The notes: generated by a model not told the origin, from the sequence alone. Shown: positions 26,339 to 35,811, counted from the first letter of the stretch. The stretch: DNA of 64,000 nt from JBFAPK01 sp040676675 (GCF_040676675.1 NZ_JBFAPK010000001.1:1-64000); one strand, 5' to 3'. Made by a program: numbers and translations.

Positions 26339-26358
26339 GCTTCACAACTTTGTGAAGC
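26339..26358. promoter_or_regulatory. palindromic operator between exporter and MarR-like gene
   Basis: GCTTCACAA-CT-TTGTGAAGC, a perfect 9-bp inverted repeat with a 2-base centre, extended by CTT/GAG partial pairing. It lies 19 bases from the exporter ATG and 50 bases from the regulator start, well placed to repress both promoters. Confidence 0.75.
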
Positions 26359-26407
26359 GAGTGGAATCTGACAGGATCGGGGGGTGAGTCAGGACCGGGA
26401 GGCCCGC

Positions 26408-26887
26408 ATGCCCGATACCAAACCGCCGCCGCGTGACGACGAGGCGATCCGCCTCTTCGTCGAACGGATGGCGCTGACCATGAGCGAGCTGGGCTTCCCC
26501 CGGATGGCGGCCCGGGTCGTCTACACGGTGATGAGCGCCGACGACCCGATGACCGCCGCCGAGATCGGCGAGCGGCTGGGCGTCAGCCCGGCGGCGATCT
26601 CCGGCGCGGTCCGCCACCTGACCCAACTCGGGATGCTGATCCGCGAGCCCGTGCCCGGCTCCCGCCGGGACCGCTACCGGGTGCCCGAGGACAGCTGGCT
26701 CGAGGTCCTCAACCTCAAGGGCGGCGTCTACAAGATGTTCGCCGACATGGCCGACGAGGGCGTACGGGCGCTCGGCGAGCAGACCCCCGGCGGCCGGCGC
26801 GTCGCCTACATGCGGGACTTCTTCGTCTTCGTCCAGGGCGAGATCGACGGGATGGTCGCCCGCTGGCGGGCCAGCCGCCAGGCCTGA
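26408..26887 (+). CDS. MarR/GbsR-type transcriptional regulator
   Basis: 159 residues from the ATG at 26408, which has GGGAGG five bases upstream. A GTG at 26384 is an alternative that adds eight residues. A winged helix is seen at about residues 20-95 (MTAAEIGERLGVSPAAISGAVRHLTQLGMLIREPVPGSRRDRYRV), followed by a helical dimerisation region. It resembles the exporter-linked regulators that bind a palindrome beside divergent ABC genes. It probably represses the ABC pair until a ligand binds. Confidence 0.87.
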   Translation: MPDTKPPPRDDEAIRLFVERMALTMSELGFPRMAARVVYTVMSADDPMTAAEIGERLGVSPAAISGAVRHLTQLGMLIREPVPGSRRDRYRVPEDSWLEVLNLKGGVYKMFADMADEGVRALGEQTPGGRRVAYMRDFFVFVQGEIDGMVARWRASRQA

Positions 26888-26900
26888 CGCGGCCCTTCAC

Positions 26901-26973
26901 GTCGATCATGGACTTGTGGTCGGCGATACGTCCGGGAAGGGGCTTCTGTCCCGGCCACGACTCCATGATCGAC
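26901..26973. repeat. palindromic intergenic element, type B copy 1
   Basis: The left arm (26901-26923) starts GTCGATCATGGACTTGTGG and the right arm (26951-26973) ends in the near-complement, with three mismatches in 23 bp. It begins 14 bases after the MarR-like stop and ends 22 bases before the SARP-type gene. Other copies are at 52304 and 59338. Confidence 0.88.
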
Positions 26974-26995
26974 AGCGAGGGCGTACCGTCGGCCC

Positions 26996-29900
26996 GTGCC
27001 CCCCACGCCGCCCCCGGCCGCCGTGACCGAGTTCCAGTTGCTCGGGCCGGTGCGGGCGTATCGGGCGGGGCGGCAGTTGCCGATCGGCCGGCGCCGGGAA
27101 CGCTGCCTGCTCGCGGTGCTGCTGCTGGAGGCCAACCGCCCCGTCGCCGTGGCGCGGCTGCTGGACCTGCTCTGGGACGGCGAGCCGCCCGACTCCGCCC
27201 GGGCCAGCCTGCACACGCACGTCTCCCGGCTGCGCGGGTGCCTCGACCCGGACGGCGACGGCGACGCGGGCGTACGGCTGCACGCCCGCGACGGCGGGTA
27301 CCTGCTGGAGACCGACCGCGACCGGGTGGACGCGCACCGCTTCACCGACGCGGTCGCCGGGGCCCGGGAACTCGGCGACGCCGCGGCCCGGGCGGCCCTG
27401 CTGCGCCGGGCGCTGGCGCGGTGGCGCGGACCGGCGCTCGCCGACACCGCGTCCGGACTGCTCTACCAGCGGGTCGCCGCCGAACTGGACGAACTCCGGC
27501 TGGTGGCGACCGAACTCGCCCTCGACGCCGAACTCGAATGCGGGCGGCACGAACGCCTGGTCGGCGAGCTGACCGGTCTCGTCGCCGACCATCCGCTGCG
27601 GGAAGGGCTGTGGGAGCGGCTCGCGCTGGCGCTGTACCGGTCGGGCCGGCAGGCCGAGGCGCTGGCCGCGCTCGGCCAGGCCCGTCAGCGGTTCGCCGAG
27701 GAGTTGGGGCTCGAACCCGGCCCACGGCTGCGCCGGTTGCAGCGGGCGATCCTGACCGGGGACCCGGAGCTGTCCCCGCCCGCCGCGCGCGAACCGACGA
27801 CCGGCGCCGCGGGCGGACCTCCCGGAAGCAGGGGCGGGGGCGACGCGGCAGCCGGCGGACCGCCGACGGCCGGCGGCGCGGGCGGATCTCCCGGACGCGG
27901 GGGCGACGCGGCGGCCGGCGGACCGACGACCGGCACCGCGGGCGAACTTTCCCGGAGCGGAAGCGGCGCGGCGGCCGCCGGACCACCGACGGCCGGCGAC
28001 GGAGGACCGCGCGCGACCGGGGACGGACCTGCCGCGAGCGACGGCGACGAGGCGGGCGGCGCCGTGCGGGCGCCCCGGCAGCTGCCGATGGACATTCCCC
28101 AGTTCACCGGCCGCGAGCACGAGATCGGGCAACTGGAGGCGATCGCCAAGCTGGTGCCGGAGCGGCTCTCCGACGGCAGCACCGGCACGGTGGTCTGCGT
28201 GGTCGAGGGAATGGCCGGGGTGGGCAAGACCCGGCTGGCGATCCACGCCGCGCACCGGCTGGTCGGGCAGGGCCGGTTCGACGAGATCCAACTCTGGGCC
28301 GACCTGCGCGGCTTCGACCCGGACCGCCGGCCCGCCGACCCGGCCGCGGTGCTGGAGACGTTCGTCCGGCTGCTCGGCGTACCGGGGCAGCAGGTCCCGG
28401 ACAGCCTGGAGGCCCGGGCCGCCCTCTACCGCGACCACCTGGCCGGCCGGCGGGCCCTGGTGCTGCTCGACAACGCGGCGAGCGAGGAGCAGGTCCGGCC
28501 GCTGCTGCCCGGCAGCGCCACGTGCTTCGTACTGGTCACCAGCCGGCACCACCTCACCGGGCTGGAGGGCGCGTTGCCGCTGCCGCTGGACGTCTTCACC
28601 CCGCGCGAGGCGGTCGACCTGCTCGCCCGCGTCGCCGGGCACCAGCGGGTCGCGGCCCAACCGGAACAGGCCGCCCGGATCGCCGAACTCTGCGGGCACC
28701 TGCCCATCGCGGTCACCCTCGCGGCCCGTCGCCTCCAGGCCCGGCCGAGCTGGACCATGGGCGAGCTGGTGTCCCGGCTGGACGTCGCCGACCAGCGGCT
28801 CGGGCAGCTCTCGGCGGGGCGCCAGGCGGTGCAGGCCACCTTCGACATGTCGTACCAGGCGCTGACCCCGCCGCAGCAGGGGCTCTTCCGGCTGCTGGGG
28901 CTGCACCCGGGCGACGACGTGACCGCCGAGGCCGCCGCCGCGCTGGCCGACACGAGCCGGCACGAGGCGGACGGGCTGCTCGAAGCGCTGCTCGACGAGC
29001 ATCTGCTCCAGCAGAGCACCCCCGACCGGTACCGGATGCACGACCTGGTCCGCCTCTACGCCCGGGACCTGGCCCAGCGGGAGGAGCCCGGGTCGCGCCG
29101 CGACGGCTCCCTGGCCCGCCTGCTCCGGCACTACCTCGCGGGCGCCGAACAGGCGACCCGGCTGCTGCACCCGACCGAGTCGCGCCGGGTCTCCGGCACC
29201 GCGCACTCCGGCGGCGCCGCCGACCCCGGGTGGCGCGGCGCCGCCCCGCTCGGTACGCCCGCCGCGGCGATCGCCTGGACCGAGGCGAACCTGGCCAATA
29301 TGGTCGCCGCCGCGTACCAGGCCGCCGAGACACCCGGCGCGGGCCCGTCCGCCGAGACGCCCGACGCGGGCCCGTCCGCCGAGACACCCGGCGCCGGGCC
29401 GCCGCCCCCGGGCGCCGACGCGCGCGGCGGGCTGCCGGGCCTGGTCGTCCGCCTCATCGTGGCGCTCTACCGCCCGCTGGCCAACCGGGGGCACTCGCGC
29501 GAGCGGATCTCGCTCAACCAGCTCGCCGTACGGATCGCGCGGCGCACCGGTGACCGGCACGGCGAGGCGCAGGCGCTGGAGGACCTGGGCACGATCTACG
29601 GCCAGATCGGCGCGCTCGACGAGGCGATCGAGTACAACGAGCGGGCCCTGGCGGCCTGGCGCCGGATCGGCAACCGGATCGGCGAGGTGGGCTGCCTGGT
29701 CGGGCTCGGCATCACGTACCGGCAGCTGGAGCGCTACGAGGAGGCCGTCGCGCAGCTGCGGGCCGGCCTCGCGGTCAGCCAGGAGATCGGGAACGAGGCG
29801 GGGCGCTGCTCGATCCTGAACCACCTCGGCCTGGTGCAGCAGGCGCTCGGACACTTCGACGAGGCGATCGCCTCCCACCGGGAGAGCATCGACCGCTGCC

Positions 29901-30232
29901 ACCGGCGCGGGGACGTGCTGGGCGAGGCTATCGCCCTGGCCAACCTCGGCTGGGCGTACCAGCGCTCCGGGCGGGGCGCGCCCGCGGTCGAGTGCCACGG
30001 GCGGGCGCTGGCGCTCTTCGAGTCCATCGAGGACCGGTACAACGTCGCCGAGCAGCTCTGGGGCCTCGGACAGGCGCACCACCTGCTCGGCGACCCGGAG
30101 GGGGCGCGGGCGTACTGGCGGCGCTCGACCACGCTGCTGCGCGAGATGGGCATGACCGACCTCGGCTGGGACGACGACCTGCCGGCCGGGGCCGCACCGG
30201 AGCTGCCCGAGATCATCCGACTCAACACCTGA
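26996..30232 (+). CDS. AfsR/SARP-type regulator with NB-ARC and TPR domains
   Basis: 1078 residues from a GTG. Residues 10-95 form the OmpR-like winged helix of SARPs (LLGPVRAYRAGRQLPIGRRRERCLLAVLL). Residues 100-250 are the BTAD helical domain. Residues 258-360 are a Gly/Ala/Pro linker of degenerate repeats. The NB-ARC ATPase spans about 362-700, with Walker A GMAGVGKT (405-412) and Walker B VLLDNA. TPRs run from about 850 to 1070. Such proteins are ATP-dependent activators of secondary metabolism or secretion genes. It stands just upstream of the type VII locus on the same strand, so control of that locus is plausible but unproven. Confidence 0.93.
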   Translation: MPPTPPPAAVTEFQLLGPVRAYRAGRQLPIGRRRERCLLAVLLLEANRPVAVARLLDLLWDGEPPDSARASLHTHVSRLRGCLDPDGDGDAGVRLHARDGGYLLETDRDRVDAHRFTDAVAGARELGDAAARAALLRRALARWRGPALADTASGLLYQRVAAELDELRLVATELALDAELECGRHERLVGELTGLVADHPLREGLWERLALALYRSGRQAEALAALGQARQRFAEELGLEPGPRLRRLQRAILTGDPELSPPAAREPTTGAAGGPPGSRGGGDAAAGGPPTAGGAGGSPGRGGDAAAGGPTTGTAGELSRSGSGAAAAGPPTAGDGGPRATGDGPAASDGDEAGGAVRAPRQLPMDIPQFTGREHEIGQLEAIAKLVPERLSDGSTGTVVCVVEGMAGVGKTRLAIHAAHRLVGQGRFDEIQLWADLRGFDPDRRPADPAAVLETFVRLLGVPGQQVPDSLEARAALYRDHLAGRRALVLLDNAASEEQVRPLLPGSATCFVLVTSRHHLTGLEGALPLPLDVFTPREAVDLLARVAGHQRVAAQPEQAARIAELCGHLPIAVTLAARRLQARPSWTMGELVSRLDVADQRLGQLSAGRQAVQATFDMSYQALTPPQQGLFRLLGLHPGDDVTAEAAAALADTSRHEADGLLEALLDEHLLQQSTPDRYRMHDLVRLYARDLAQREEPGSRRDGSLARLLRHYLAGAEQATRLLHPTESRRVSGTAHSGGAADPGWRGAAPLGTPAAAIAWTEANLANMVAAAYQAAETPGAGPSAETPDAGPSAETPGAGPPPPGADARGGLPGLVVRLIVALYRPLANRGHSRERISLNQLAVRIARRTGDRHGEAQALEDLGTIYGQIGALDEAIEYNERALAAWRRIGNRIGEVGCLVGLGITYRQLERYEEAVAQLRAGLAVSQEIGNEAGRCSILNHLGLVQQALGHFDEAIASHRESIDRCHRRGDVLGEAIALANLGWAYQRSGRGAPAVECHGRALALFESIEDRYNVAEQLWGLGQAHHLLGDPEGARAYWRRSTTLLREMGMTDLGWDDDLPAGAAPELPEIIRLNT

Positions 30233-30299
30233 CCGTCCACTCCGGACGTGGCGGCCGTCGGTCCCGGCCGGCCGGCCGCGCCGGCGGTACGATCGCGCG

Positions 30300-31328
30300 A
30301 TGACCTGGCCCGTCAGTGATCTGGTCACCGACCGCGTACGCGTGCTGCTCCAGGAGCGTCCGGTGGTCGCGCTGCACCGCGGGCTGGTCGACGCGATCGT
30401 CGCCGGCACCCGGGACGGCCGGGGCGTACAGGTGGTGACCCCGGACAGCAGCCGGATGACCGTACCGCTGCGGCTCGCCCTGGTGGGCGAGGAGAGCCGC
30501 TGGGTGGTGCAGGACGGGGACCGCCGCTACTTCGACGGGCTCACCGGCGAGCGGCTGCGCTGGGGCGACGGGGCGTTCGTGGCCGACGACGACACCGGCG
30601 CGGCGGACCACGGCGCCGCCGTGCTGCCGGGCAACGCCGAAATGCTGCCGGGCGGCGCCGCCGTGCTGCCCGGCGACGGCTGGGACGGCGCCCACCAGCT
30701 CTGGCTCGGCGTCCAGCTACACCACCAGCGTCCGCCGGCCGCCTTCGGGCTCGCCGTCGAGGCCGCCTGCCGCGCCCTCACCGGCGCCGCGCCGGCCGGC
30801 TGGGGCACGGCCGAGCCGGTGACCGAGCGGTGGCGACCCGCCGAGCTGAGCCTGCTCGCCGCGAGCCGGGGGCCCGGCGCGACGCTGCTGACCGTCGTGG
30901 GTGGGGGCGAGCGCGCCCTGACCGGCACGCTGGAGATCGGCGGCGCGGCCGGAGGCGTGGTGGAGCTGGCCACGCTGGCCGTGGGGTACGCCGCCGGCCA
31001 GCGCACGAGCCGGGCCGAGCTCTCCGACCTCGCCGACGCGCTGGCCCGGGAGCATCCGCTCAGCTCGCTGCTGGCCGTACGCTGCGCCGGGCGCGAGGAC
31101 GGCACCTGCTCCCCGTACGACGGCGGGCGCGGCGAACCGGTGGGCCTCGCCGTCGGCCCGGGGGTGCTGGACCCCGCCGACCTGGCCGAGGCGCTGGCGC
31201 TGCCCGGGGCCGCGTTGATCGGTGCGACCCGGCGGCCGACGGTCTGGTACGACCTCGCGGGCGGCTGGGAGGCGTACGACCGGCTGTCCGAGCGCCTCCC
31301 CGCCGACCTCCCCGATCCGCCCCGCTGA
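30300..31328 (+). CDS. DUF6177-like protein of actinobacterial T7SS loci
   Basis: 342 residues with no membrane helix or signal peptide. The opening (VSDLVTDRVRVLLQERPVVALHRGLVDAI), the VVTPDSSRMTVPLRLALVGEESRWVVQDGDRRYFDGLTGERLRW block, and the PAGWGTAEPVTERWRP block match my recollection of DUF6177 proteins that accompany type VII secretion genes in Streptomyces and relatives. The function is unknown. It is 67 bases after the SARP-type gene and about 200 bases before the ESAT-6-like pair. No gene is seen in that 31329-31532 gap, which is the likely promoter region of the secretion operon. Confidence 0.65.
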   Translation: MTWPVSDLVTDRVRVLLQERPVVALHRGLVDAIVAGTRDGRGVQVVTPDSSRMTVPLRLALVGEESRWVVQDGDRRYFDGLTGERLRWGDGAFVADDDTGAADHGAAVLPGNAEMLPGGAAVLPGDGWDGAHQLWLGVQLHHQRPPAAFGLAVEAACRALTGAAPAGWGTAEPVTERWRPAELSLLAASRGPGATLLTVVGGGERALTGTLEIGGAAGGVVELATLAVGYAAGQRTSRAELSDLADALAREHPLSSLLAVRCAGREDGTCSPYDGGRGEPVGLAVGPGVLDPADLAEALALPGAALIGATRRPTVWYDLAGGWEAYDRLSERLPADLPDPPR

Positions 31329-31532
31329 GCCTCCCGCGCCGCACCGTCTCCCTGAACGGCCGGCGGGCGCCCGGCGGCGAGGTCGGTGGCAAGGGCTTTG
31401 GCAAGTCGCACCGGTTCTACTGGGCCGGGACGGCGGGTGGCCGCTCGTCGATCGAGTTCTGGCCGATCCGGGCGGAAGGCGCCGACGACGCGCGCCCGGG
31501 ACCGACCGACCGCACCGCTTCAGGGAGCAGCC

Positions 31533-31868
31533 ATGCGATTCGACATGGGCAGTGACGCGCTGCCGACCCTCATGAACCGGACCCAGGGTGCACACGACGA
31601 CCTCGGCAGCCTGATCCACCAGCTCATCGCGGCGGCGGAACCGCTGGAGGGCAAGTTCAACGGCAGCGCCAAGGCCGCGTTCGACCGGTTCAAGGTACGC
31701 GGCGACCAGATCACCGCGGACCTCAACTCGGCGGTGGCGTCGATCCTCGGCGGGCAGCGGGGCATGCACGTCTCCTTCGTCGAGGGCGACCAGGGCATGG
31801 CGGACAACTCCCGCGGCAGCGAGGGCGCCGCGAACTTCGACGGCGCGTCCTTCCGGATCCGGGCCTGA
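31533..31868 (+). CDS. WXG100-family secretion target, first of pair
   Basis: 111 residues, ATG with GGGAG upstream. It has the helix-turn-helix hairpin of ESAT-6-like proteins. The turn reads EGKFNGSAKAAF, with Phe in place of the Trp of WxG. No signal peptide. The C-terminal helix continues to GMHVSFVEGDQGMADNSRG. Such proteins are exported by EccC-type ATPases, often as dimers with the adjacent gene product. It is the first gene of the tightly packed secretion operon. Confidence 0.85.
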   Translation: MRFDMGSDALPTLMNRTQGAHDDLGSLIHQLIAAAEPLEGKFNGSAKAAFDRFKVRGDQITADLNSAVASILGGQRGMHVSFVEGDQGMADNSRGSEGAANFDGASFRIRA

Positions 31869-31887
31869 GCAGACGGGAACGAGTGAG

Positions 31888-32193
31888 ATGGCGACGCAGG
31901 ACCGGATCAGCTACGACACCGGCGCCTCGGCGGAGGCGCAGGGCAACCTCCAGAGTGTGGTCTCCCGCCTGGAGGCGGTGATCGGCGACCGCGACCAGGC
32001 GGTCAAGTCGGCCATGGCGGACTTCCAGGCGGACGGGGTCTCCGACCTCTACCACGACAAGGAGGTGCGCTGGAACAACGCCGCCCAGGAGGTCCGCAAC
32101 ATCATCGGTCTGATCAAGAAGACGCTGGGCGACAACGACGCGACCGCGTCGCAGGCGCAGTCCCGGGCCCGCTCGGCCGTCGACTCGATCTGA
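31888..32193 (+). CDS. pore-forming-type ESAT-6 family protein
   Basis: 101 residues, 19 bases after the previous gene. It contains YDTGASAEAQGNLQSVVSRLE, a turn with ADGVSDLYHDKEVRW, and a second amphipathic helix ending RARSAVDSI. This matches the actinobacterial ESAT-6-like group that accompanies a WXG100 partner. The presumed role is a secreted heterodimer partner of the upstream protein and a substrate of EccC. The classical WxG is replaced by a shifted Trp (RWNNA). Confidence 0.85.
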   Translation: MATQDRISYDTGASAEAQGNLQSVVSRLEAVIGDRDQAVKSAMADFQADGVSDLYHDKEVRWNNAAQEVRNIIGLIKKTLGDNDATASQAQSRARSAVDSI

Positions 32194-32214
32194 CCCGACG
32201 GAGGGAGACGACCG

Positions 32215-32685
32215 GTGGCAGCGCGATACAGGATCGAGCCGTACGGGGTCCAGTCGGTGGTCAAGTCGGTGGCGGCGCTCGCCGAACACGACCTCACCGC
32301 GAACGCGAAGGGCGTCGCCGCGGCGGTCGAGTCGGCGACCGGGCACTGCGATCCGGCCTCCCCGGTCCGCGCCGCGCTCGGCCCGTTCGGGCTGGCCGCG
32401 ACCGGGCAGATCAAGGGGCTCGCCTCGGCCACCGGCACCGTGCTCACGGCGGCGGTCAACGCGACCAACGCGTACGTGGAGGCCGACGTCGAGATGGCCC
32501 GCCGGGGCGAGCAGGGCGTACGGGTCACCGGCAGCTACGTCTCGGGGCACGTCGGGGACCGGGCCCAGCACGACGCCGAGCGGCAGACCGGCGGGCTGCG
32601 CAACCTGCCCCGGCAGGACGCGCAGGACGCGCGGGACCGGCCGAGCCTGAGCGACTGGCTGGCGAAAGTGGGACAGGGGCACTAG
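32215..32685 (+). CDS. DUF6507-like ESX-locus protein
   Basis: 156 residues from a GTG with GGAGGGAG upstream. Its opening (RYRIEPYGVQSVVKSVAAL) and predicted all-helical first 110 residues, with Ala-rich segments and NAYVEADVEMARRGEQ, resemble DUF6507 proteins of Streptomyces type VII loci. The last 45 residues are polar and probably disordered. It may be a third WXG-like substrate or a chaperone. It is located between the ESAT-6 pair and the hydrolase, four bases before the latter. Confidence 0.6.
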   Translation: MAARYRIEPYGVQSVVKSVAALAEHDLTANAKGVAAAVESATGHCDPASPVRAALGPFGLAATGQIKGLASATGTVLTAAVNATNAYVEADVEMARRGEQGVRVTGSYVSGHVGDRAQHDAERQTGGLRNLPRQDAQDARDRPSLSDWLAKVGQGH

Positions 32686-32688
32686 GCG

Positions 32689-35600
32689 ATGAGCGGCGAC
32701 AACTTCTGGCGCCACGGCGCCCTGGGCAGGTTCGGCCAGGGCGGCGCGCTGATCGATCCCGCGGCGATCCCGGAGCTGCACTACGACACCGGCGGGCTGC
32801 ACGCCGACGCGGCGAGGCTGAGGTCGCTGGGTGGCAAGGTCGCCGCCAGCGCCGGAAAGATCAACAAGCGCTGGCAGGGCGGCCTCCCCGAGCACTACGA
32901 CGCTCCAGAGCTGGGCGATCTGACCGCCGGCATGTCCCGGGTGGTGAGCAAGGCGACCCACGTCCGTACCGACCTGGAGGCCGCCGGCGAGGCCCTGACC
33001 GCGCTCGCCTCCGCCGTCGACGGGGCGATGCAGACGCTGGAGTGGCTGCGCGGGCAGGCGAGCGCGTTCCGCGCCTGGGCACTGAACTTCACCGAGGACT
33101 CGACGCTGGCCCACAAGACGCCGAAGGACTGGCGTACCGAGATCTACCCGGTGAGCGGGCGGCACGGGCACGAGGAGAACCTGAGCCTCTGCAACCAGGT
33201 CGGGGACACGCTCGACGCCGTACTGCGGGCGGAGCAGGCGTGCGTCTCGGCGCTGGAGGGGCACACCGACACCACGGCGCTGCCGGCGCCCGAGGACCTC
33301 CCGCCGGTACGCCCGTTCGGCAACGGCGCCCTGCGCGCCGACGACGCCGCGGCGGCCCGGGCGTACGGCGACTGGCGCCGGCTCGGCCTCACCGGCGGCG
33401 CGAACCTGCCCTGGGGCGGGATCCAGTCGCTGCCGAAGGAGCGCATCGACGTCCTGACCAAGGTCATCGCCGGCTTCCTGGACAGCACGGTCATCTCCAG
33501 CGCCAAGTACGCGGCCGGCTTCCTCGGGCTCTCCTTCGTCACCGCGCGGGACCCGGCGCACCGCGGCCAGCTCGGCCTGAAGTTCTCGGTGAAGACGTTC
33601 AAGCAGACGATGAGCGCCAACTACCGGATGTTCCTGGCCGGCCAGCCCACCAGCTACCTCGACGCGGGCCAGCGCCGGCAGAACATCGAGATCATCAAGG
33701 GGATCGGCACGTCGTTCGTCGCCTCCGACGAGAAGGACGGCGCCGTCCGGACCGGCAAGATCCTCGGCAACGTCTGGGGGCTGGTCGGCCCGTCGCCGGT
33801 GAAGGGGGCGGGCATCGCCCACGCGCTGGAGACGGTCAGCGCGAAGGGTGCCCGCATCGCCGAGCACGGCGGCTTCCTCGGCAAGGCCGCCGGCACCGCG
33901 CTCAGGGTGCCCGAGCTGGCCGCTAACGGCAAGTGGATCGGGCTCGACGTCCGGCTGGCCGGCAAGGCCCTCGGCGCCGGCGTCGACCTCGCCCAGCACC
34001 GGCTGCCGACCGTCGGCCACCTGCTCGACCGGGCCCGGGGCCTGGACCCGGGACACCTCGTCCACGACGCGGACGCGGCGACCGGTCCCGCCGCCGGGAT
34101 CTCCCCGGCCCGTGGGTCCGGCGACGCGGTACCGCACGCCACGGACTGGGCCGCCCGCGAGCACGCCCGCCTCTCCGACCGGTACCACGAGCAGCGCGCC
34201 GCGCTGCACCAGCAGAGGCTGGACGCGCTGCGCCACGCCCCGGTCGAGGAGCACCCGCGGATCACCGACCGCTTCGACGCCGAACAGCGGAGCCTCAAGG
34301 ACCGCTTCGACGCCGACCGGGCGGGCATCGGCGCGGAGGCCGAGCGGCGGATCGGCGCGGCGCACCGTACCGGCCTGTCGACCGGTTCCGCGGCGCACGA
34401 CGCGGCCCGGATCGACGACCTCGTCTCGCGGCATCCCGACGCGGCCGGGCGGAGCCACGCCGTGCGCGACTACGTCGACCACCTCACCGCCGAGGAGCGC
34501 ACCGCCCTGGCCCACCAGCACCCGGACCTCGTCCGGTCGCTGCGCGACGCCGTGCCGCCGCAGATGTACGCCGATGCGAACCGGGCCCGGGCCGAGCGGG
34601 ACCTGGCGGCGCTGCTCGGCAAGGTCGGGCCGGACCACGAGCGGGTGGCGGCGCTGAAGGCCATGCTCGCCCCGTACCGCGACCCGGTGACCGGCCGGTA
34701 CGGCGAGCCGACGCTGCTGCGGTACGACCCGGCCGAGGGGCGCGCGGTGGTGGCGTACGGCGACCTCGCCACCGCCGAACGCCGGGCGATCTTCGTACCG
34801 GGCATGTTCAACAACCTCGACAAGTTCCCCGGCTTCCGGCAGAGCATCGAGCGGTGGCTGGCCGACGGGGCGCGGGCCGACGCGCACCAGCGCACCGCCA
34901 TGATCGCCTGGCTCGGCTACCAGCCGCCCGCCGGCGTCGGTGGGCTGCACACCCGCATCGCCCAGCGGGCCGCCAGCGACCTGCACGACTTCGTCGACGG
35001 CCTGCGACGCCAGCACCCGGGTGGCGAGACGGTGCTGGTGGCGCACAGCTACGGCACCCTCGTCGGCCGGTACGCGATCGAGCACGGCGCCCGGTTCGAC
35101 TCGGTCGCCTTCCTGGGCAGCCCCGGCGTCGGCCGCGACCTGGAGAACCTGCTCCACCTGCCGGCCGCGCCCGGCCACGACCGGGTCTTCTGGGTCAACG
35201 CGAGCCGCGACCCGATCGCCTGGACCGGGTGGCACGCGGCCCCGCAGCACGGCGTGCACGTCGACGCGACCGGCGGCACCGGCCACAAGGTCGCCACCGG
35301 GTACGCCGCGGGCGACACCTCGAAGAGCATCGGCGCGATCATCGCGGGCCGGTACGACCAGGTGCGGGAGGCGCTGCCCCCGCTGCTGCGGCAGCGGCTG
35401 GCGACCGCGGGCGGCCGGGGGCTGACCGCGCTCGTCCGGGCGGCCTACGGCGACACCCTCGTACCGCCGGGCGCGGGCGAGTGGCTCTCCACCGTCGACG
35501 GACCCCGGTCCTACCCGCACGCCGACCCGGCCCACAACGCCTTCCAGCAGGCGTGGGCCCGGCTGCCGGAGCCGGTACGGGAGCAGGCGCTCGGCGTGGT

Positions 35601-35811
35601 GCTCTGGCAGAACGGCCCGATCAACACCACCGGCAAGATGCCCGGCGAGATGATCTGGCCGCAGCCGCCGAACACGGCCGGCGCGCAGCCGAGCTACCAG
35701 GCGGCGGTGGCGTTCCTGCAGCGGCACCCGGACCTGGCGATCGTGGAGTACCTGCGCCGCCACCCGCTGGCGGTCCCGGTCGCGCCGGACGCCCCGGCGA
35801 CCACGGGATGA
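32689..35811 (+). CDS. large T7SS-linked alpha/beta-hydrolase effector candidate
   Basis: 1040 residues without a signal peptide. Residues 25-190 form a WXG/LXG-like helical region (YDTGGLHADAARLRSLGGKVAAS, ERWQ-like KRWQGGLP). Residues about 270-470 are mixed, with a short hydrophobic stretch. Residues 485-560 form a charged coiled coil with DRFDAEQ repeats. Residues 690-960 form a DUF1023-type alpha/beta hydrolase with VPGMFNNLDKF and nucleophile Ser787 in AHSYGT. An N-terminal secretion module fused to a C-terminal esterase/lipase fits a type VII toxin or secreted lipase. No recognisable immunity gene is adjacent. Confidence 0.78.
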   Translation: MSGDNFWRHGALGRFGQGGALIDPAAIPELHYDTGGLHADAARLRSLGGKVAASAGKINKRWQGGLPEHYDAPELGDLTAGMSRVVSKATHVRTDLEAAGEALTALASAVDGAMQTLEWLRGQASAFRAWALNFTEDSTLAHKTPKDWRTEIYPVSGRHGHEENLSLCNQVGDTLDAVLRAEQACVSALEGHTDTTALPAPEDLPPVRPFGNGALRADDAAAARAYGDWRRLGLTGGANLPWGGIQSLPKERIDVLTKVIAGFLDSTVISSAKYAAGFLGLSFVTARDPAHRGQLGLKFSVKTFKQTMSANYRMFLAGQPTSYLDAGQRRQNIEIIKGIGTSFVASDEKDGAVRTGKILGNVWGLVGPSPVKGAGIAHALETVSAKGARIAEHGGFLGKAAGTALRVPELAANGKWIGLDVRLAGKALGAGVDLAQHRLPTVGHLLDRARGLDPGHLVHDADAATGPAAGISPARGSGDAVPHATDWAAREHARLSDRYHEQRAALHQQRLDALRHAPVEEHPRITDRFDAEQRSLKDRFDADRAGIGAEAERRIGAAHRTGLSTGSAAHDAARIDDLVSRHPDAAGRSHAVRDYVDHLTAEERTALAHQHPDLVRSLRDAVPPQMYADANRARAERDLAALLGKVGPDHERVAALKAMLAPYRDPVTGRYGEPTLLRYDPAEGRAVVAYGDLATAERRAIFVPGMFNNLDKFPGFRQSIERWLADGARADAHQRTAMIAWLGYQPPAGVGGLHTRIAQRAASDLHDFVDGLRRQHPGGETVLVAHSYGTLVGRYAIEHGARFDSVAFLGSPGVGRDLENLLHLPAAPGHDRVFWVNASRDPIAWTGWHAAPQHGVHVDATGGTGHKVATGYAAGDTSKSIGAIIAGRYDQVREALPPLLRQRLATAGGRGLTALVRAAYGDTLVPPGAGEWLSTVDGPRSYPHADPAHNAFQQAWARLPEPVREQALGVVLWQNGPINTTGKMPGEMIWPQPPNTAGAQPSYQAAVAFLQRHPDLAIVEYLRRHPLAVPVAPDAPATTG

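Noticed and set aside
31329..31532. Small gene in the gap before the ESAT-6 pair
   Set aside because: Frames here give unconvincing composition and no ribosome site; it is treated as a promoter region.
31723..35763. 1346-codon open frame antisense to the effector gene
   Set aside because: No recognisable domain. The sense strand has operon overlaps, ribosome sites and a hydrolase signature.
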